DNA from: Reddybacter sp041622675
GTDB taxonomy: Bacteria; Pseudomonadota; Gammaproteobacteria; Pseudomonadales; Porticoccaceae
Assembly: GCA_041622675.1 (NCBI GenBank)
Contig: JBFJYH010000004.1
Coordinates: 1 to 64,000 of the forward strand
DNA length: 64,000 nucleotides
Reading direction: 5' to 3'
Under the pieces are notes generated by a model, which saw only the letters and a program-made list of their open reading frames with translations, was not told where the DNA came from and did not search any database. Below, one piece after another: positions 33,521 to 42,475 of this stretch. The position numbers were made by a program, and so were the translations under genes. Positions within the stretch are counted from its first letter, which is position 1. Each line of letters opens with the position of its first letter.

Positions 33521-34687
33521 ATGGGTAGTGAGGTATTTCATTCGTTTGTACTGATTTTCAGTGGTGCCGCTATTGTCGCATCGCTGGCCCTTTTCGGGCG
33601 CCAACCATTATTAGTCGCCTATATCGTGCTCGGTGCCATCCTCGGCCCCTATGGCACGGGCATGATTCCCGATGTCCATCTCATTGCTGAAATTTCCCAA
33701 ATCGGCATCATTTTTCTACTCTTCCTGCTGGGGCTTGATATGCAGCCCCAGTCATTGTTTAACGTGCTGAAAAAAGTTACTCACGTCACCTTGATTAGCT
33801 CAATGATTTTTGCTGCCACTGGCTATACGATAGCCTATCTATTCGGCTTCACTCATCTCGAAAACTTAATCATCGGTGCAGCGATGATGTTTTCCAGCAC
33901 TATTATCGGCATAAAGTTGTTGCCGACGACGATTCTTCACCATCGACATATCGGCGATATGATGGTCGGCATGCTACTCATGCAGGACTTTATCGCAATT
34001 TTTGTGTTGCTTATTTTACTCAGCGGTGAAAATGGACAAATTGATATTGGTCAGATTGGGATAACTCTTTTGGCCCTTCCCCTCCTCGTACTGGCCTGTA
34101 TCGCCGCCGTGCGCTACCTGTTAATACCTTTGTTCACACGTTTTGATCGTATTGGCGAGTATGTATTTTTACTAGCTGTCGGCTGGTGTCTGGGCGTTTC
34201 TGCAATGGCCGAGCACTTGGGCCTATCGGCAGAAATCGGTGCCTTCCTCGCGGGTATCACCATTGCAAATAGTCCTATCGCCCAATATATTGCGCTCAGT
34301 CTGAAACCTCTTAGGGACTTCTTTTTGGTGATGTTTTTCTTTTCTCTAGGCGCTCAATTCAACCTTGGACTGCTGCCTGAAATCATTATCCCCGCGCTCG
34401 TGTTGGGCGGCGCGATGTTGATTATTAAGCCACTGAGCTTTCGCTATTTATTGCATCGCCAGAGTGAAAAGAATCGTTTTGCCTGGGACATTGGGTGCCG
34501 GCTTGGGCAAATTAGTGAATTCTCTCTATTAATTGCCTATGTGGCCTATAATGCTTCACTGATAGATGTGCTCGCCTCTCACCTAATCCAAGCGGCGGCA
34601 ATTTTGACCTTCCTGTTATCGAGCTATATTGTGATTTTCAACTTCCCCAACCCCATCGCTATCAAAGACTCATTGCGAAGGGATTAA
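33521..34687 (+). CDS. CPA2-family cation/proton antiporter (KefB-like membrane domain)
   Basis: This 388-residue protein has 11-12 transmembrane helices. CPA2 features include LLVAYIVLGAILGPYGTGMI, IGIIFLLFLLGLDMQP and the discontinuous helix region SAEIGAFLAGITIANSP. The protein ends after the membrane domain, with no TrkA-N regulatory domain, unlike KefB/KefC. It would exchange K+ or Na+ for H+. It follows the sulfite reductase pair by 60 bp and may be co-transcribed. The ion specificity is unknown. Confidence 0.82.
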   Translation: MGSEVFHSFVLIFSGAAIVASLALFGRQPLLVAYIVLGAILGPYGTGMIPDVHLIAEISQIGIIFLLFLLGLDMQPQSLFNVLKKVTHVTLISSMIFAATGYTIAYLFGFTHLENLIIGAAMMFSSTIIGIKLLPTTILHHRHIGDMMVGMLLMQDFIAIFVLLILLSGENGQIDIGQIGITLLALPLLVLACIAAVRYLLIPLFTRFDRIGEYVFLLAVGWCLGVSAMAEHLGLSAEIGAFLAGITIANSPIAQYIALSLKPLRDFFLVMFFFSLGAQFNLGLLPEIIIPALVLGGAMLIIKPLSFRYLLHRQSEKNRFAWDIGCRLGQISEFSLLIAYVAYNASLIDVLASHLIQAAAILTFLLSSYIVIFNFPNPIAIKDSLRRD

Positions 34688-34726
34688 CATCCCCTCCAAC
34701 ATCGCGAATAGACTTAAAAGCTAGAC

Positions 34727-35788
34727 TCAGCTTGTCTGAGCCGGGCCCATTAAGCGGTGCAACCAGCGCATCAAAAAGCGGTCGCCACTATTTTCTAAAG
34801 CGAACCCAAACTTTTCGGGTAAACTTTTTTTATGGACGTAGCTAACGGCATAAATATTAGCATTGTCTAGCTGGCCTGTTAGATATTCATCACTGGTTTT
34901 GGTGTCGTCAACCAAGCCCTTTTTAATAGCCGGAGCACCATACCAAACTTCTCCTGTCGCTATCGCTTCTATATCAAGACCGGGGCGATGCTCTCCAACA
35001 AAAGCTTTAAAAAGATCATGGGTCTCTTCTAGCTCTTCACGAAATTTCTCTCGTCCTTCATTCGTATTTTCACCAATCATGGTTAATGTGCGTTTGTATT
35101 TGCCGGCGGTCATCAACTCAATATCGACATCGTGTTTTTTCAACAGGCGGTGAATATTAGGAATTTGAGCAACGACACCAATGGAACCGATAACAGCAAA
35201 GGGGGCAGAAAAAATCTGATCCGCCACACACGCCATCATATAACCACCGCTGGCAGCAACTTTATCAATACAAACTGTGAGCGGAATATTCTTCTTTTTG
35301 ATACGATCGAGCTGGCTTGCGGCAAGACCGTAACTCGGCACCATTCCACCACCACTTTCTAGGCGAATGACCACCTCATCGTCAGTATTGGCTTGAGTCA
35401 GCACAGCGGTAATCTCTTCCCGTAAGCTATCCACTGCAGAAGCCCTCAGGTCGCCGTGAAAATCCAGCACGAAGACACGTTTTTTGGCAATCGATTCAGA
35501 GCTCTGTTTAAGTTTGAGTGCTTGTTTTTCGGCTTTTTGCTCGGCTTTCTGGGATTTTTTTCTAGCTTTTATAAGCGCTTTTCGGGCTTCGGCAGACTCC
35601 ACAACATCGGCCAGTGTATCGCTCATGGTAGTGACTGTCTCATTAAGAGAAACCACCTCGATATGCCCTTTTTCGTATTTTTTACCCTTCTGCCCGAGGC
35701 TCGCTAAAATGCCGACAATCACCGCCAAAGCGATAATGACAGTGACAGACTTGGCCAGAAACAGGCCGTATTCACTAAAAAACTCCAA
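34727..35788 (-). CDS. sohB: Inner-membrane serine protease SohB (S49 family)
   Basis: This 353-residue protein has an N-terminal membrane helix (about residues 10-27), a Lys/Glu/Ala-rich linker with coiled-coil character (about 65-100), and an S49 protease domain. The catalytic Ser is in KVAASGGYMMACVAD and the Lys in AGKYKRTLTM, the SppA-type Ser-Lys dyad. GGGMVPSYGLAASQLDRIKK precedes it. The start is TTG at 35788 with AGGGG 7 nt upstream; no nearby ATG fits. It is convergent with the antiporter gene. SohB degrades membrane or periplasmic peptides; its substrates are poorly known. Confidence 0.92.
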   Translation of the reverse strand: MEFFSEYGLFLAKSVTVIIALAVIVGILASLGQKGKKYEKGHIEVVSLNETVTTMSDTLADVVESAEARKALIKARKKSQKAEQKAEKQALKLKQSSESIAKKRVFVLDFHGDLRASAVDSLREEITAVLTQANTDDEVVIRLESGGGMVPSYGLAASQLDRIKKKNIPLTVCIDKVAASGGYMMACVADQIFSAPFAVIGSIGVVAQIPNIHRLLKKHDVDIELMTAGKYKRTLTMIGENTNEGREKFREELEETHDLFKAFVGEHRPGLDIEAIATGEVWYGAPAIKKGLVDDTKTSDEYLTGQLDNANIYAVSYVHKKSLPEKFGFALENSGDRFLMRWLHRLMGPAQTS

Positions 35789-35998
35789 AAGGACACCCCT
35801 ATCAATAGCAATAGTCGGCCTGTTGCCGACAAGATATTATCGTGGTTAAAAGCTGTAATTAGCCTAAAAAGCAATTCTAACTGATATCGACGATTACCAC
35901 GCTGAAAATACAAAAAAACTTGTTGCTCTGAAATCTAAAGGAAAGGGAAAACAAGGAGAAAGTCACTTACTCTTAGCCAATTTTAACAATGTGAGTGA

Positions 35999-37651
35999 CT
36001 AGCTATCCAAAGCTGACAGACACTCATTGGCCACATCCAGCGAGCGCTCATCGAGGTCATTGCCAACCATACAGCTATCGAGAAAATACTCCAGACAGAC
36101 AATGGTATCAGCAAAAACTTCAATCGCGTGTTCGCTGTCACTATCAGCCTCCCGGAAAAGCACTTCTTTTGCAAGGGTTAAGCAGCGTTGAGCCAAGTCG
36201 GCAAAGCGTGTCATATTAAGTAGGCTGGCACTACCTTTGATCTCAGCAAATGCCAATTCCAGCTCTGGGATGACTTCAGCAGATACATAGCCAGCAGCCA
36301 CATTATCAACGATTTGTTTAATTTGGCTGAGCTTTGTAGCTGATTCATTTATCACGGCAAGTTGAGCTGTTTTTAATAAGCTTTTTTGTAAAATGCTCAT
36401 TAAGGGCTGACTTTCCCAGGCTTTAATTTGGTCTGGCTGAGGTTTTTCACTATAGAAGTCAGCCATTGCACATTCGACATGTAAGATGGCATCGGTAAAT
36501 TCTGAAAGTATCTCTGGGGACAACTGAGCTTGCCTAGAAGGCTCTAGGCGCGCACAAAATTGTTTGTATTGTCGAGACAGGCCTCGAAATCCTGCAATCT
36601 CACATTCATCTGCCAGTGAACTGAAACCCATCTTGAAGCTTTCAAGTTTTTCACCACTGAGTAGAGGAACTACCCCATCCCCATCGTCGATTAGTGCTCG
36701 TAAGCCCGACACCGACAGCGCTATAGCTTCAAAAACATTTTCCTCCGTATCAAGTTCTCCTGTGATAGCGTTGCGCAACGAAGAAATCCTTGCGTCAGAA
36801 AATGTCAGGTCAGGGACGCCAATCTGTTTGGCACGTGGGTCGTTAGACATGTCTGTCATCGCTAACAAACTCACAAAGGCTCGCCACAAGCCTTCTGGAT
36901 AAGGGTTTTGGCTACTCTCTCCATTCTCCGAGGCCAATAGACGAAGCTGTTTCTCGACTGCGGCGAGCAAGCGAATTCTCTCCGATTGAAGGCTCAGTTT
37001 TTTTTCAGCAAAACCTTTTATCGTAGCGGCAAAAACCCACCAATAATCACTTTCTCTAGTGGAAACAGCTATTTTTTGTAAACGCCCCGCGACGCGAAAT
37101 AAATTATGCAGGGCCTTTTGACGATTGTTATTACGAATAACATCCAACAAGCCTAGTTGATAAAGATGATGTAGTCGCTTTAATCCGTCGGTTTGCGCGC
37201 TTAACATTTCATCGTGCAGGGTTAAACGAGGAAATGAAGGCCACTCAAAATCATCCAGCAAGTGATACTCATAAAGAGGAGTCGCTCCCCGGAAGCGACG
37301 AAGGGCGGTCATTTCAGGCAATGAAATACAAGGGTTTTCACTCTTATATTTAACAATGATATCAATTGAGCCGTCGGCCAGTAGCAGTGCTTGATGGAGT
37401 AATGGCTGCAAGTCATCAATGTTGTTTTCACCACACATTACACTATCTACCGCCGCGGCCATTTCTGTAAAAAGGCGTCTCATACCCGCCAACTGAGCAA
37501 TTTGCGCCGCACCACGCAGCTCTACTAAGTGTTCATTAAACTCTTTTAAATGAGCGACTGTAAGTGACTGTAATAAATCATATGTAGATTGAACAACAGA
37601 TTTATATTCACTGCCGATGAATCCAAGTATCTGAGGTTTTATATTTTGCAT
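35999..37651 (-). CDS. fimL: FimL-like degenerate histidine-phosphotransfer protein
   Basis: This 550-residue cytoplasmic, mostly helical protein resembles the N-terminal part of the ChpA/PilL chemosensory kinase. Two Hpt-like segments are visible: HLVELRGAAQIAQLAGM near residue 45 and AEIKGSASLLNMTRFADLAQ at about 469-488. The phosphoacceptor His expected just before LKG/IKG is Val in the first and Ala in the second. FimL in Pseudomonas supports type IV pilus function and cAMP signalling without phosphotransfer. The position next to dnaQ-rnhA-gloB-mltD matches the region I recall around P. aeruginosa fimL. The frame could start with TTG at 37660; I prefer the ATG at 37651. Confidence 0.68.
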   Translation of the reverse strand: MQNIKPQILGFIGSEYKSVVQSTYDLLQSLTVAHLKEFNEHLVELRGAAQIAQLAGMRRLFTEMAAAVDSVMCGENNIDDLQPLLHQALLLADGSIDIIVKYKSENPCISLPEMTALRRFRGATPLYEYHLLDDFEWPSFPRLTLHDEMLSAQTDGLKRLHHLYQLGLLDVIRNNNRQKALHNLFRVAGRLQKIAVSTRESDYWWVFAATIKGFAEKKLSLQSERIRLLAAVEKQLRLLASENGESSQNPYPEGLWRAFVSLLAMTDMSNDPRAKQIGVPDLTFSDARISSLRNAITGELDTEENVFEAIALSVSGLRALIDDGDGVVPLLSGEKLESFKMGFSSLADECEIAGFRGLSRQYKQFCARLEPSRQAQLSPEILSEFTDAILHVECAMADFYSEKPQPDQIKAWESQPLMSILQKSLLKTAQLAVINESATKLSQIKQIVDNVAAGYVSAEVIPELELAFAEIKGSASLLNMTRFADLAQRCLTLAKEVLFREADSDSEHAIEVFADTIVCLEYFLDSCMVGNDLDERSLDVANECLSALDS

Positions 37652-37914
37652 ATCTCGCAAATCTATCTCGACAGAATTTTTGTAAAGCCCCGCAAGTCGG
37701 CAAATTGATAAGACAGACCAATTTGATAGGGCATGAGTTAACTAACTATAGCAAAATCGCATCATTCTACTCGGTTACCAGGTCGCACTTTTCAGTCATG
37801 CCCTGTGGGCGAAGAAAAGCACAAAGGATTAAAGGCAGAAGGAATAAGTTCTTTTAAATAAGTATGTTACAGATAAAACCTAATTCTGATTATTAAAATA
37901 ATAGCAGCTACACT

Positions 37915-38634
37915 TCAAGTGTCAGCAAGGTTCCAGCGACACGGCTGCCCGCTCGCTTGATGAATTTCGTCAAGTTTTTTCTGATGCTGGGATACCTCGG
38001 TATCGCTAGCGCGAATAACTCTGAGAGCCTGGCGTTGAGGACTCAGGCGCCGAATGGCTGATACTGTTTCATCTTGCTTACCCTCGCCCTCATTATCACC
38101 AAGAACAAGATCGACCTGACCTCCAGTCATCAACAAATAAACGTCGGCCAGAATCTCCGCATCGAGTAGAGCTCCATGCAAAGTGCGTTGGGAATTATCC
38201 ACGCCATAGCGCTTGCATAAAGCATCGAGGCTATTACGCTGCCCAGGATGCATTTGCCGTGCCATTGGGAGGGTATCGATGATGCTGCAATAGTTTGCGA
38301 TAGGCTGATATTGCCCCGAGAGTTTATCTAACTCAGCATTCAGAAAACCGACATCAAATGGCGCGTTGTGAATAACCAGCTCTGCGCCCTTGATAAACTC
38401 AAGAAACTCATCGGCAATTTGAGAAAAGAGGGGCTTGTCCGCCAAATCCTCGTTACTGATACCGTGAATTTCCATGGCGCCAGCATCGATTTCTCGCTGC
38501 GGATTGATATAGCGATGAAAGTGGCGCCCGGTTAGTTTCCGGCTAACAATTTCAACGCAGCCGACTTCAATAATACGATGATCAAGAGCAACTTCAAGTC
38601 CCGTAGTTTCTGTATCCAGAACAACTTGTCTCAC
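37915..38634 (-). CDS. dnaQ: DNA polymerase III epsilon subunit (3'-5' proofreading exonuclease)
   Basis: This 239-residue DEDDh exonuclease has motif Exo I VLDTETTGLE, Exo II HNAPFDVGFLNAELD and Exo III HGALLDAEILADVYLLM. The segment QVDLVL after it resembles the beta-clamp-binding motif. It begins with GTG at 38634, overlapping the rnhA stop by 4 bp (GTGA), so translation is coupled. The rnhA-dnaQ pair is widely conserved in gammaproteobacteria. The length is normal. Confidence 0.95.
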   Translation of the reverse strand: MRQVVLDTETTGLEVALDHRIIEVGCVEIVSRKLTGRHFHRYINPQREIDAGAMEIHGISNEDLADKPLFSQIADEFLEFIKGAELVIHNAPFDVGFLNAELDKLSGQYQPIANYCSIIDTLPMARQMHPGQRNSLDALCKRYGVDNSQRTLHGALLDAEILADVYLLMTGGQVDLVLGDNEGEGKQDETVSAIRRLSPQRQALRVIRASDTEVSQHQKKLDEIHQASGQPCRWNLADT

Positions 38635-39074
38635 ACTTTTTCCTCTAATTCATCAATGCCCTTGTTGGCGAGTTCATCAGCAATTTCATTTTCTCTATGA
38701 CCACTATGACCCTTAACCCAATGCCAGCTGACCTGGTGTCGCTGGGCCTGTGCGTCGAGTAACTGCCATAAATCCTTGTTTTTCACCGGCTTTTTAGCAG
38801 ACGTCTGCCAGCCCTTGGCTTTCCAGCCTTTCAGCCATTCAGTAATGCCTTTACGCACATATTGAGAGTCTGACGTAAGGTCAACTTGGCAGGCTTCGCT
38901 GACAGCCTCGAGGCCACGAATCGCAGCTAACAGCTCCATCCGATTGTTGGTCGTATGAGCTTCACCGCCGTATAGGTGTTTTTCCTTACCTTTGTAACGC
39001 AACAACACTCCCCAGCCGCCCGGCCCGGGATTACCTCGACAAGCCCCGTCGGTAAATATTTCTACAGATTTCAT
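38631..39074 (-). CDS. rnhA: Ribonuclease HI
   Basis: This 147-residue enzyme degrades RNA in RNA:DNA hybrids. It has TDGACRGNPGPGGWG (first Asp), NNRMELLAAIRGL (Glu), TSDSQYVRKG (Asp) and HWVKGHSGHRENEIADELAN (His and the last Asp). The basic protrusion KGWKAKGWQTSAKKPVKNKD is present, as in the E. coli enzyme. Its ATG overlaps the stop of the upstream methyltransferase gene by 4 bp, and its stop overlaps dnaQ. Confidence 0.97.
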   Translation of the reverse strand: MKSVEIFTDGACRGNPGPGGWGVLLRYKGKEKHLYGGEAHTTNNRMELLAAIRGLEAVSEACQVDLTSDSQYVRKGITEWLKGWKAKGWQTSAKKPVKNKDLWQLLDAQAQRHQVSWHWVKGHSGHRENEIADELANKGIDELEEKV

Positions 39075-39871
39075 GCCTTTTTATCCTTTTTCGTGCAGCG
39101 CCGACCCCCTGCCTGCATAGGTTTGAGACCAGCCAAAGAGCCAACTTTTATAGGTGACCAAGAGCGCGCTTTAATGGGGCGCAGTGGAGTCACCATTTTT
39201 TGTGCAACAATTATATAAAAGGCACCTCTACTGACATCTTGCCCTGTCATCTTTTGTCGCCATTGCTCGAACTGAAACCCTGTTTTTTTATTATCGGCCA
39301 AAGGCTGTGGGCTTAACTGAAAACCCAGTAGCTGTAGCCAGTCAATAACCCGACTTTTGCGTAAACTATTGTGCCGCCAAACAGCTTTAGACGAACAAAC
39401 TGCGCCCAACCATTTATAGAGGCCGAATACGCTCAACGGATTAAAGCCAATAATCACTATGTGCCCCCCCGCCTTAACCAGTCTGGCAGCCTCGATCAGG
39501 GCCCTGTGGGGATGACTAGAAAAATCGAGGACGTGGTGTAAAAGAACAACATCAATGGTATCTGATGGCAACGGCAATGACTCGAATTCACACTGACAGG
39601 AAGTGCTTTCGTAGGCTGGGGATAAAATGAATTTATGACTAGGTTGCAAGTTTTGCAAAAGACTGTGACGGGGGGATACGGTAAGTTGGGCGAGCCGATA
39701 ACCGAAACAATGATTAAGATTTTGCGCACAAAACTCTTTTTGTCGATGATAAAGCTGTTGTCCAAACCCTTGATCAAACCAAGCCGCCAGCTGATCTTGT
39801 ACCAAGGGCAAGGATGCCACGCGGTATTTTCGTTTGAGCAAATGTCGAAGACTTAAACGGTCTTTACCCAA
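39071..39871 (-). CDS. Class I SAM-dependent methyltransferase
   Basis: This 266-residue protein has a methyltransferase-11-type core: an acidic-loop region LPLPSDTIDVVLLHHVLDFS and the post-core motif AARLVKAGGHIVIIGFNPLS. The glycine motif I is poorly conserved, as is common in this family encoded upstream of rnhA. The start is TTG at 39871 with an excellent GGGAGGT ribosome site 6 nt away. It heads the methyltransferase-rnhA-dnaQ unit and is divergent from gloB. The substrate is unknown. Confidence 0.78.
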   Translation of the reverse strand: MGKDRLSLRHLLKRKYRVASLPLVQDQLAAWFDQGFGQQLYHRQKEFCAQNLNHCFGYRLAQLTVSPRHSLLQNLQPSHKFILSPAYESTSCQCEFESLPLPSDTIDVVLLHHVLDFSSHPHRALIEAARLVKAGGHIVIIGFNPLSVFGLYKWLGAVCSSKAVWRHNSLRKSRVIDWLQLLGFQLSPQPLADNKKTGFQFEQWRQKMTGQDVSRGAFYIIVAQKMVTPLRPIKARSWSPIKVGSLAGLKPMQAGGRRCTKKDKKA

Positions 39872-39966
39872 AACGCTACCTCCCGGTAATGACTTGCGAA
39901 GCGATGCATCTTATCATGGGTAAAAATACTGTGAAAATACACTGAAAACACATCGGAGACCTGATC

Positions 39967-40749
39967 ATGTCCCTTGTTATCCACATTATACCGGCATTCG
40001 AAGACAACTATTTCTGGTTGTTCCACCAGGCGAACAAACGAACTGCTTTTGTGGTCGACCCCGGCGATGCTCAACCGGTACTCAAGTATTTAAGTGAACA
40101 TGACCTTCAGCTGGCCGGTATTCTCATTACCCATCATCACCCCGATCATACCGGTGGTATTAAAACTTTGCTTGCTAACCAGGATGTGCCGGTCTATGGC
40201 CCCGACTCAGTCAATATTCCACAAATAAGTCATCCTCTCTACGAGGGTGACCGCATCCATCTGGCTGGCACTAGTTTCTCGGTGCTCGAAATACCCGGCC
40301 ATACCCTCGATCATATTGCCTTTACGGCCTCACCTGAGGGGCAAAGTCCGTTAGTGTTTTGTGGCGATACGCTATTTACAGCGGGCTGTGGCCGTATCTT
40401 TGAGGGTAGTGCAGAGCAAATGTATCAGTCACTGCAAAAATTAGCCGCACTACCCGACGCAACACGTATTTATTGTGCCCATGAATACACACTCAGTAAC
40501 CTCGCATTCGCCACTGCCGTCGAGCCCACCAATCAAGTGCTACAAGACAAAATGACGACAGATGAGGAAAAACGCCAGCTCGGTCTTCCCACTGTGCCCT
40601 CCACATTGGCAATAGAGCGTGAAACCAACCCCTTCTTGCGCTGCCATTTATCTACGCTTGCACTAGCGGCAAGCCGGCACAGCGCTAGCGAAGTAACTGA
40701 CCCTGTGGAAGTTTTGAGAGAAATTCGTCTCTGGAAAGACACCTTTTAA
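39967..40749 (+). CDS. gloB: Hydroxyacylglutathione hydrolase (glyoxalase II)
   Basis: This 260-residue metallo-beta-lactamase-fold enzyme hydrolyses S-lactoylglutathione to lactate in methylglyoxal detoxification. Metal ligands are in ITHHHPDHTGG, IPGHTLDHIAF, FCGDTLFTAGCGR and IYCAHEYTLSNL. The N-terminus VIHIIPAFEDNYFWLF and the C-terminal NPFLRC glutathione-site segment are typical of GloB. It sits between the divergent methyltransferase gene and mltD, in conserved order. Confidence 0.96.
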   Translation: MSLVIHIIPAFEDNYFWLFHQANKRTAFVVDPGDAQPVLKYLSEHDLQLAGILITHHHPDHTGGIKTLLANQDVPVYGPDSVNIPQISHPLYEGDRIHLAGTSFSVLEIPGHTLDHIAFTASPEGQSPLVFCGDTLFTAGCGRIFEGSAEQMYQSLQKLAALPDATRIYCAHEYTLSNLAFATAVEPTNQVLQDKMTTDEEKRQLGLPTVPSTLAIERETNPFLRCHLSTLALAASRHSASEVTDPVEVLREIRLWKDTF

Positions 40750-40858
40750 CAGCTTGAGAGCTATCCCTGTTTAACACACTAAGGGTGGCTGTAGCCCCAC
40801 CGTGCCTAAAATTACTGTTTACTCAAAATACCGCCCTTATTTTTAAATTTAGGTCTTT

Positions 40859-42391
40859 ATGAAATCTTTATTATTACCACTGGCACTTAGTCTTATTTTA
40901 TTGGCAGGTTGTGCTCAACAAAATGTGGCATATAAACCGGTCTTGGAACCAACCACTTCTCAACTCGGTGTTGACAGCAAAGCACGATCCGCAAGCCAAG
41001 CAGTGGTATCGAACGATACCACTAATGAAAAAAATCAACCTTTAGATGCCTCTTTAACGCCGGTATCAGCACTTAACGTCTGGCAAAAAATCGCAAGTAC
41101 TCCCGGCTTCGCTAACAACATAAGTAATAATGAAATTGAAAAATACCGTAACTGGTATACAGGCAGACAGCCTTACTTTAACGACCCAGGTACTCGAGCT
41201 CGACTCTACCTGGCCCACATCATTGAAGAGTTTGAAAGTCACCAACTGCCGCTAGAGCTGGCATTATTGCCTTTTGTAGAAAGTGCCTTTAACCCCTTCG
41301 CCGTTTCACCTAGTGGTGCCGCGGGACTTTGGCAATTTATGCCCCCCACGGGAGACCATTTGGGCTTAAAACGCGATCAATGGTACGACGGGCGCCGCGA
41401 CATCATTAGCTCAACCGATGCTGCAATACGTTATTTTAAATACTTAAATAAGCGCTTCGATGGCGATTGGCTACTGACATTAGCGGCCTACAATGCTGGA
41501 GAGGGCACTGTGAGTAAAGCCATAAGAGCAAATTTACGCCAGGGTAGCCCCGCTGATTTTTGGTCTCTGCGCCTACCGCGGCAGACAAAAGCTTATGTCC
41601 CTAAGCTAATTGCCCTAGCCCAGGTCATCGCCTCCCCCTCAGATCACCAACTGACACTCCCCAATATACCAACGCAAATCTACTTTGACGTTGTTGAGCT
41701 ACCCCAGCAAATCGGCCTTTATCAGGTGAGCTTAATGGCCGAAATGAGTCTCGAAAATCTTTATCGCCTCAACCCAGGTTACCAGCAATCGATAACTCCA
41801 CCTGAGGGTCCCCACCGAGTATTGATACCAAAACATAAAACACAGAGCTTTACTTTACGCCTCAGTGATAAGCCTAAAAATAACTGGCTTGACGTTTTCG
41901 AATACCAGGTTCAACCAGGTGATACCCTCGGTGAAATAGCCCAGCGTCACGGGCTTAAATCACAGTCGCTAATGACAAAGAATAATATGAAATCAAGTCA
42001 TCTTCGAGTTGGTCAGACCTTGAAAATCCCCAGTACCCAATCAGCCAATATTCCCAGTTTCGCTAGGCCAACACAGTACTATCATGTTCGACGCGGTGAT
42101 AGCCTATGGAAAATTGCCAAAACCTATCAGGTTAAAACCCATGATCTGGCACACTGGAATGATCTTAGAGTGAAAGCACCTTTAAGGATTGGTAGGCGCT
42201 TGGTAATACGTGCCCCAGCCCCTACTCGTACACAAAAGCGTAGAAGTTATACAATCAAAAAAGGCGATTCGCTATCGTTGATATCTAAGCAGTTCAACGT
42301 GAGTATCAGCGACATTGTTCGATGGAACAAAATCAACCCCCGAGGTACTATCAAAGCGGGACAAACCCTCAGGCTTTTCCCACGTTCATAG
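40859..42391 (+). CDS. mltD: Membrane-bound lytic murein transglycosylase D with three LysM domains
   Basis: This 510-residue lipoprotein has the lipobox LLAGCAQQ, so the mature protein starts with acylated Cys. The SLT domain (about residues 110-260) has the catalytic Glu in LLPFVESAFNPFAVS, then GAAGLWQFMPPTG and LAAYNAGEGTVSKAI. Three LysM repeats follow (YQVQPGDTLGEIAQRHGL, YHVRRGDSLWKIAKTYQV and YTIKKGDSLSLISKQFNV) and bind peptidoglycan. It cleaves glycan strands at the outer membrane. MltD commonly follows gloB in gammaproteobacteria, as here. Confidence 0.95.
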   Translation: MKSLLLPLALSLILLAGCAQQNVAYKPVLEPTTSQLGVDSKARSASQAVVSNDTTNEKNQPLDASLTPVSALNVWQKIASTPGFANNISNNEIEKYRNWYTGRQPYFNDPGTRARLYLAHIIEEFESHQLPLELALLPFVESAFNPFAVSPSGAAGLWQFMPPTGDHLGLKRDQWYDGRRDIISSTDAAIRYFKYLNKRFDGDWLLTLAAYNAGEGTVSKAIRANLRQGSPADFWSLRLPRQTKAYVPKLIALAQVIASPSDHQLTLPNIPTQIYFDVVELPQQIGLYQVSLMAEMSLENLYRLNPGYQQSITPPEGPHRVLIPKHKTQSFTLRLSDKPKNNWLDVFEYQVQPGDTLGEIAQRHGLKSQSLMTKNNMKSSHLRVGQTLKIPSTQSANIPSFARPTQYYHVRRGDSLWKIAKTYQVKTHDLAHWNDLRVKAPLRIGRRLVIRAPAPTRTQKRRSYTIKKGDSLSLISKQFNVSISDIVRWNKINPRGTIKAGQTLRLFPRS

Positions 42392-42475
42392 AAGGCTAAA
42401 AAAATAGAGTACCTGTGAAAGGATAGAAGCCAACGATAGAGAACACACAGAAGGTTTTAATGACCATTTTAGTCG

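Noticed and set aside
34700..34735. Hairpin CTCAG-N5-CTGAG as a terminator between the antiporter and sohB genes
   Set aside because: The stem is short and lacks a T-tract on either strand.
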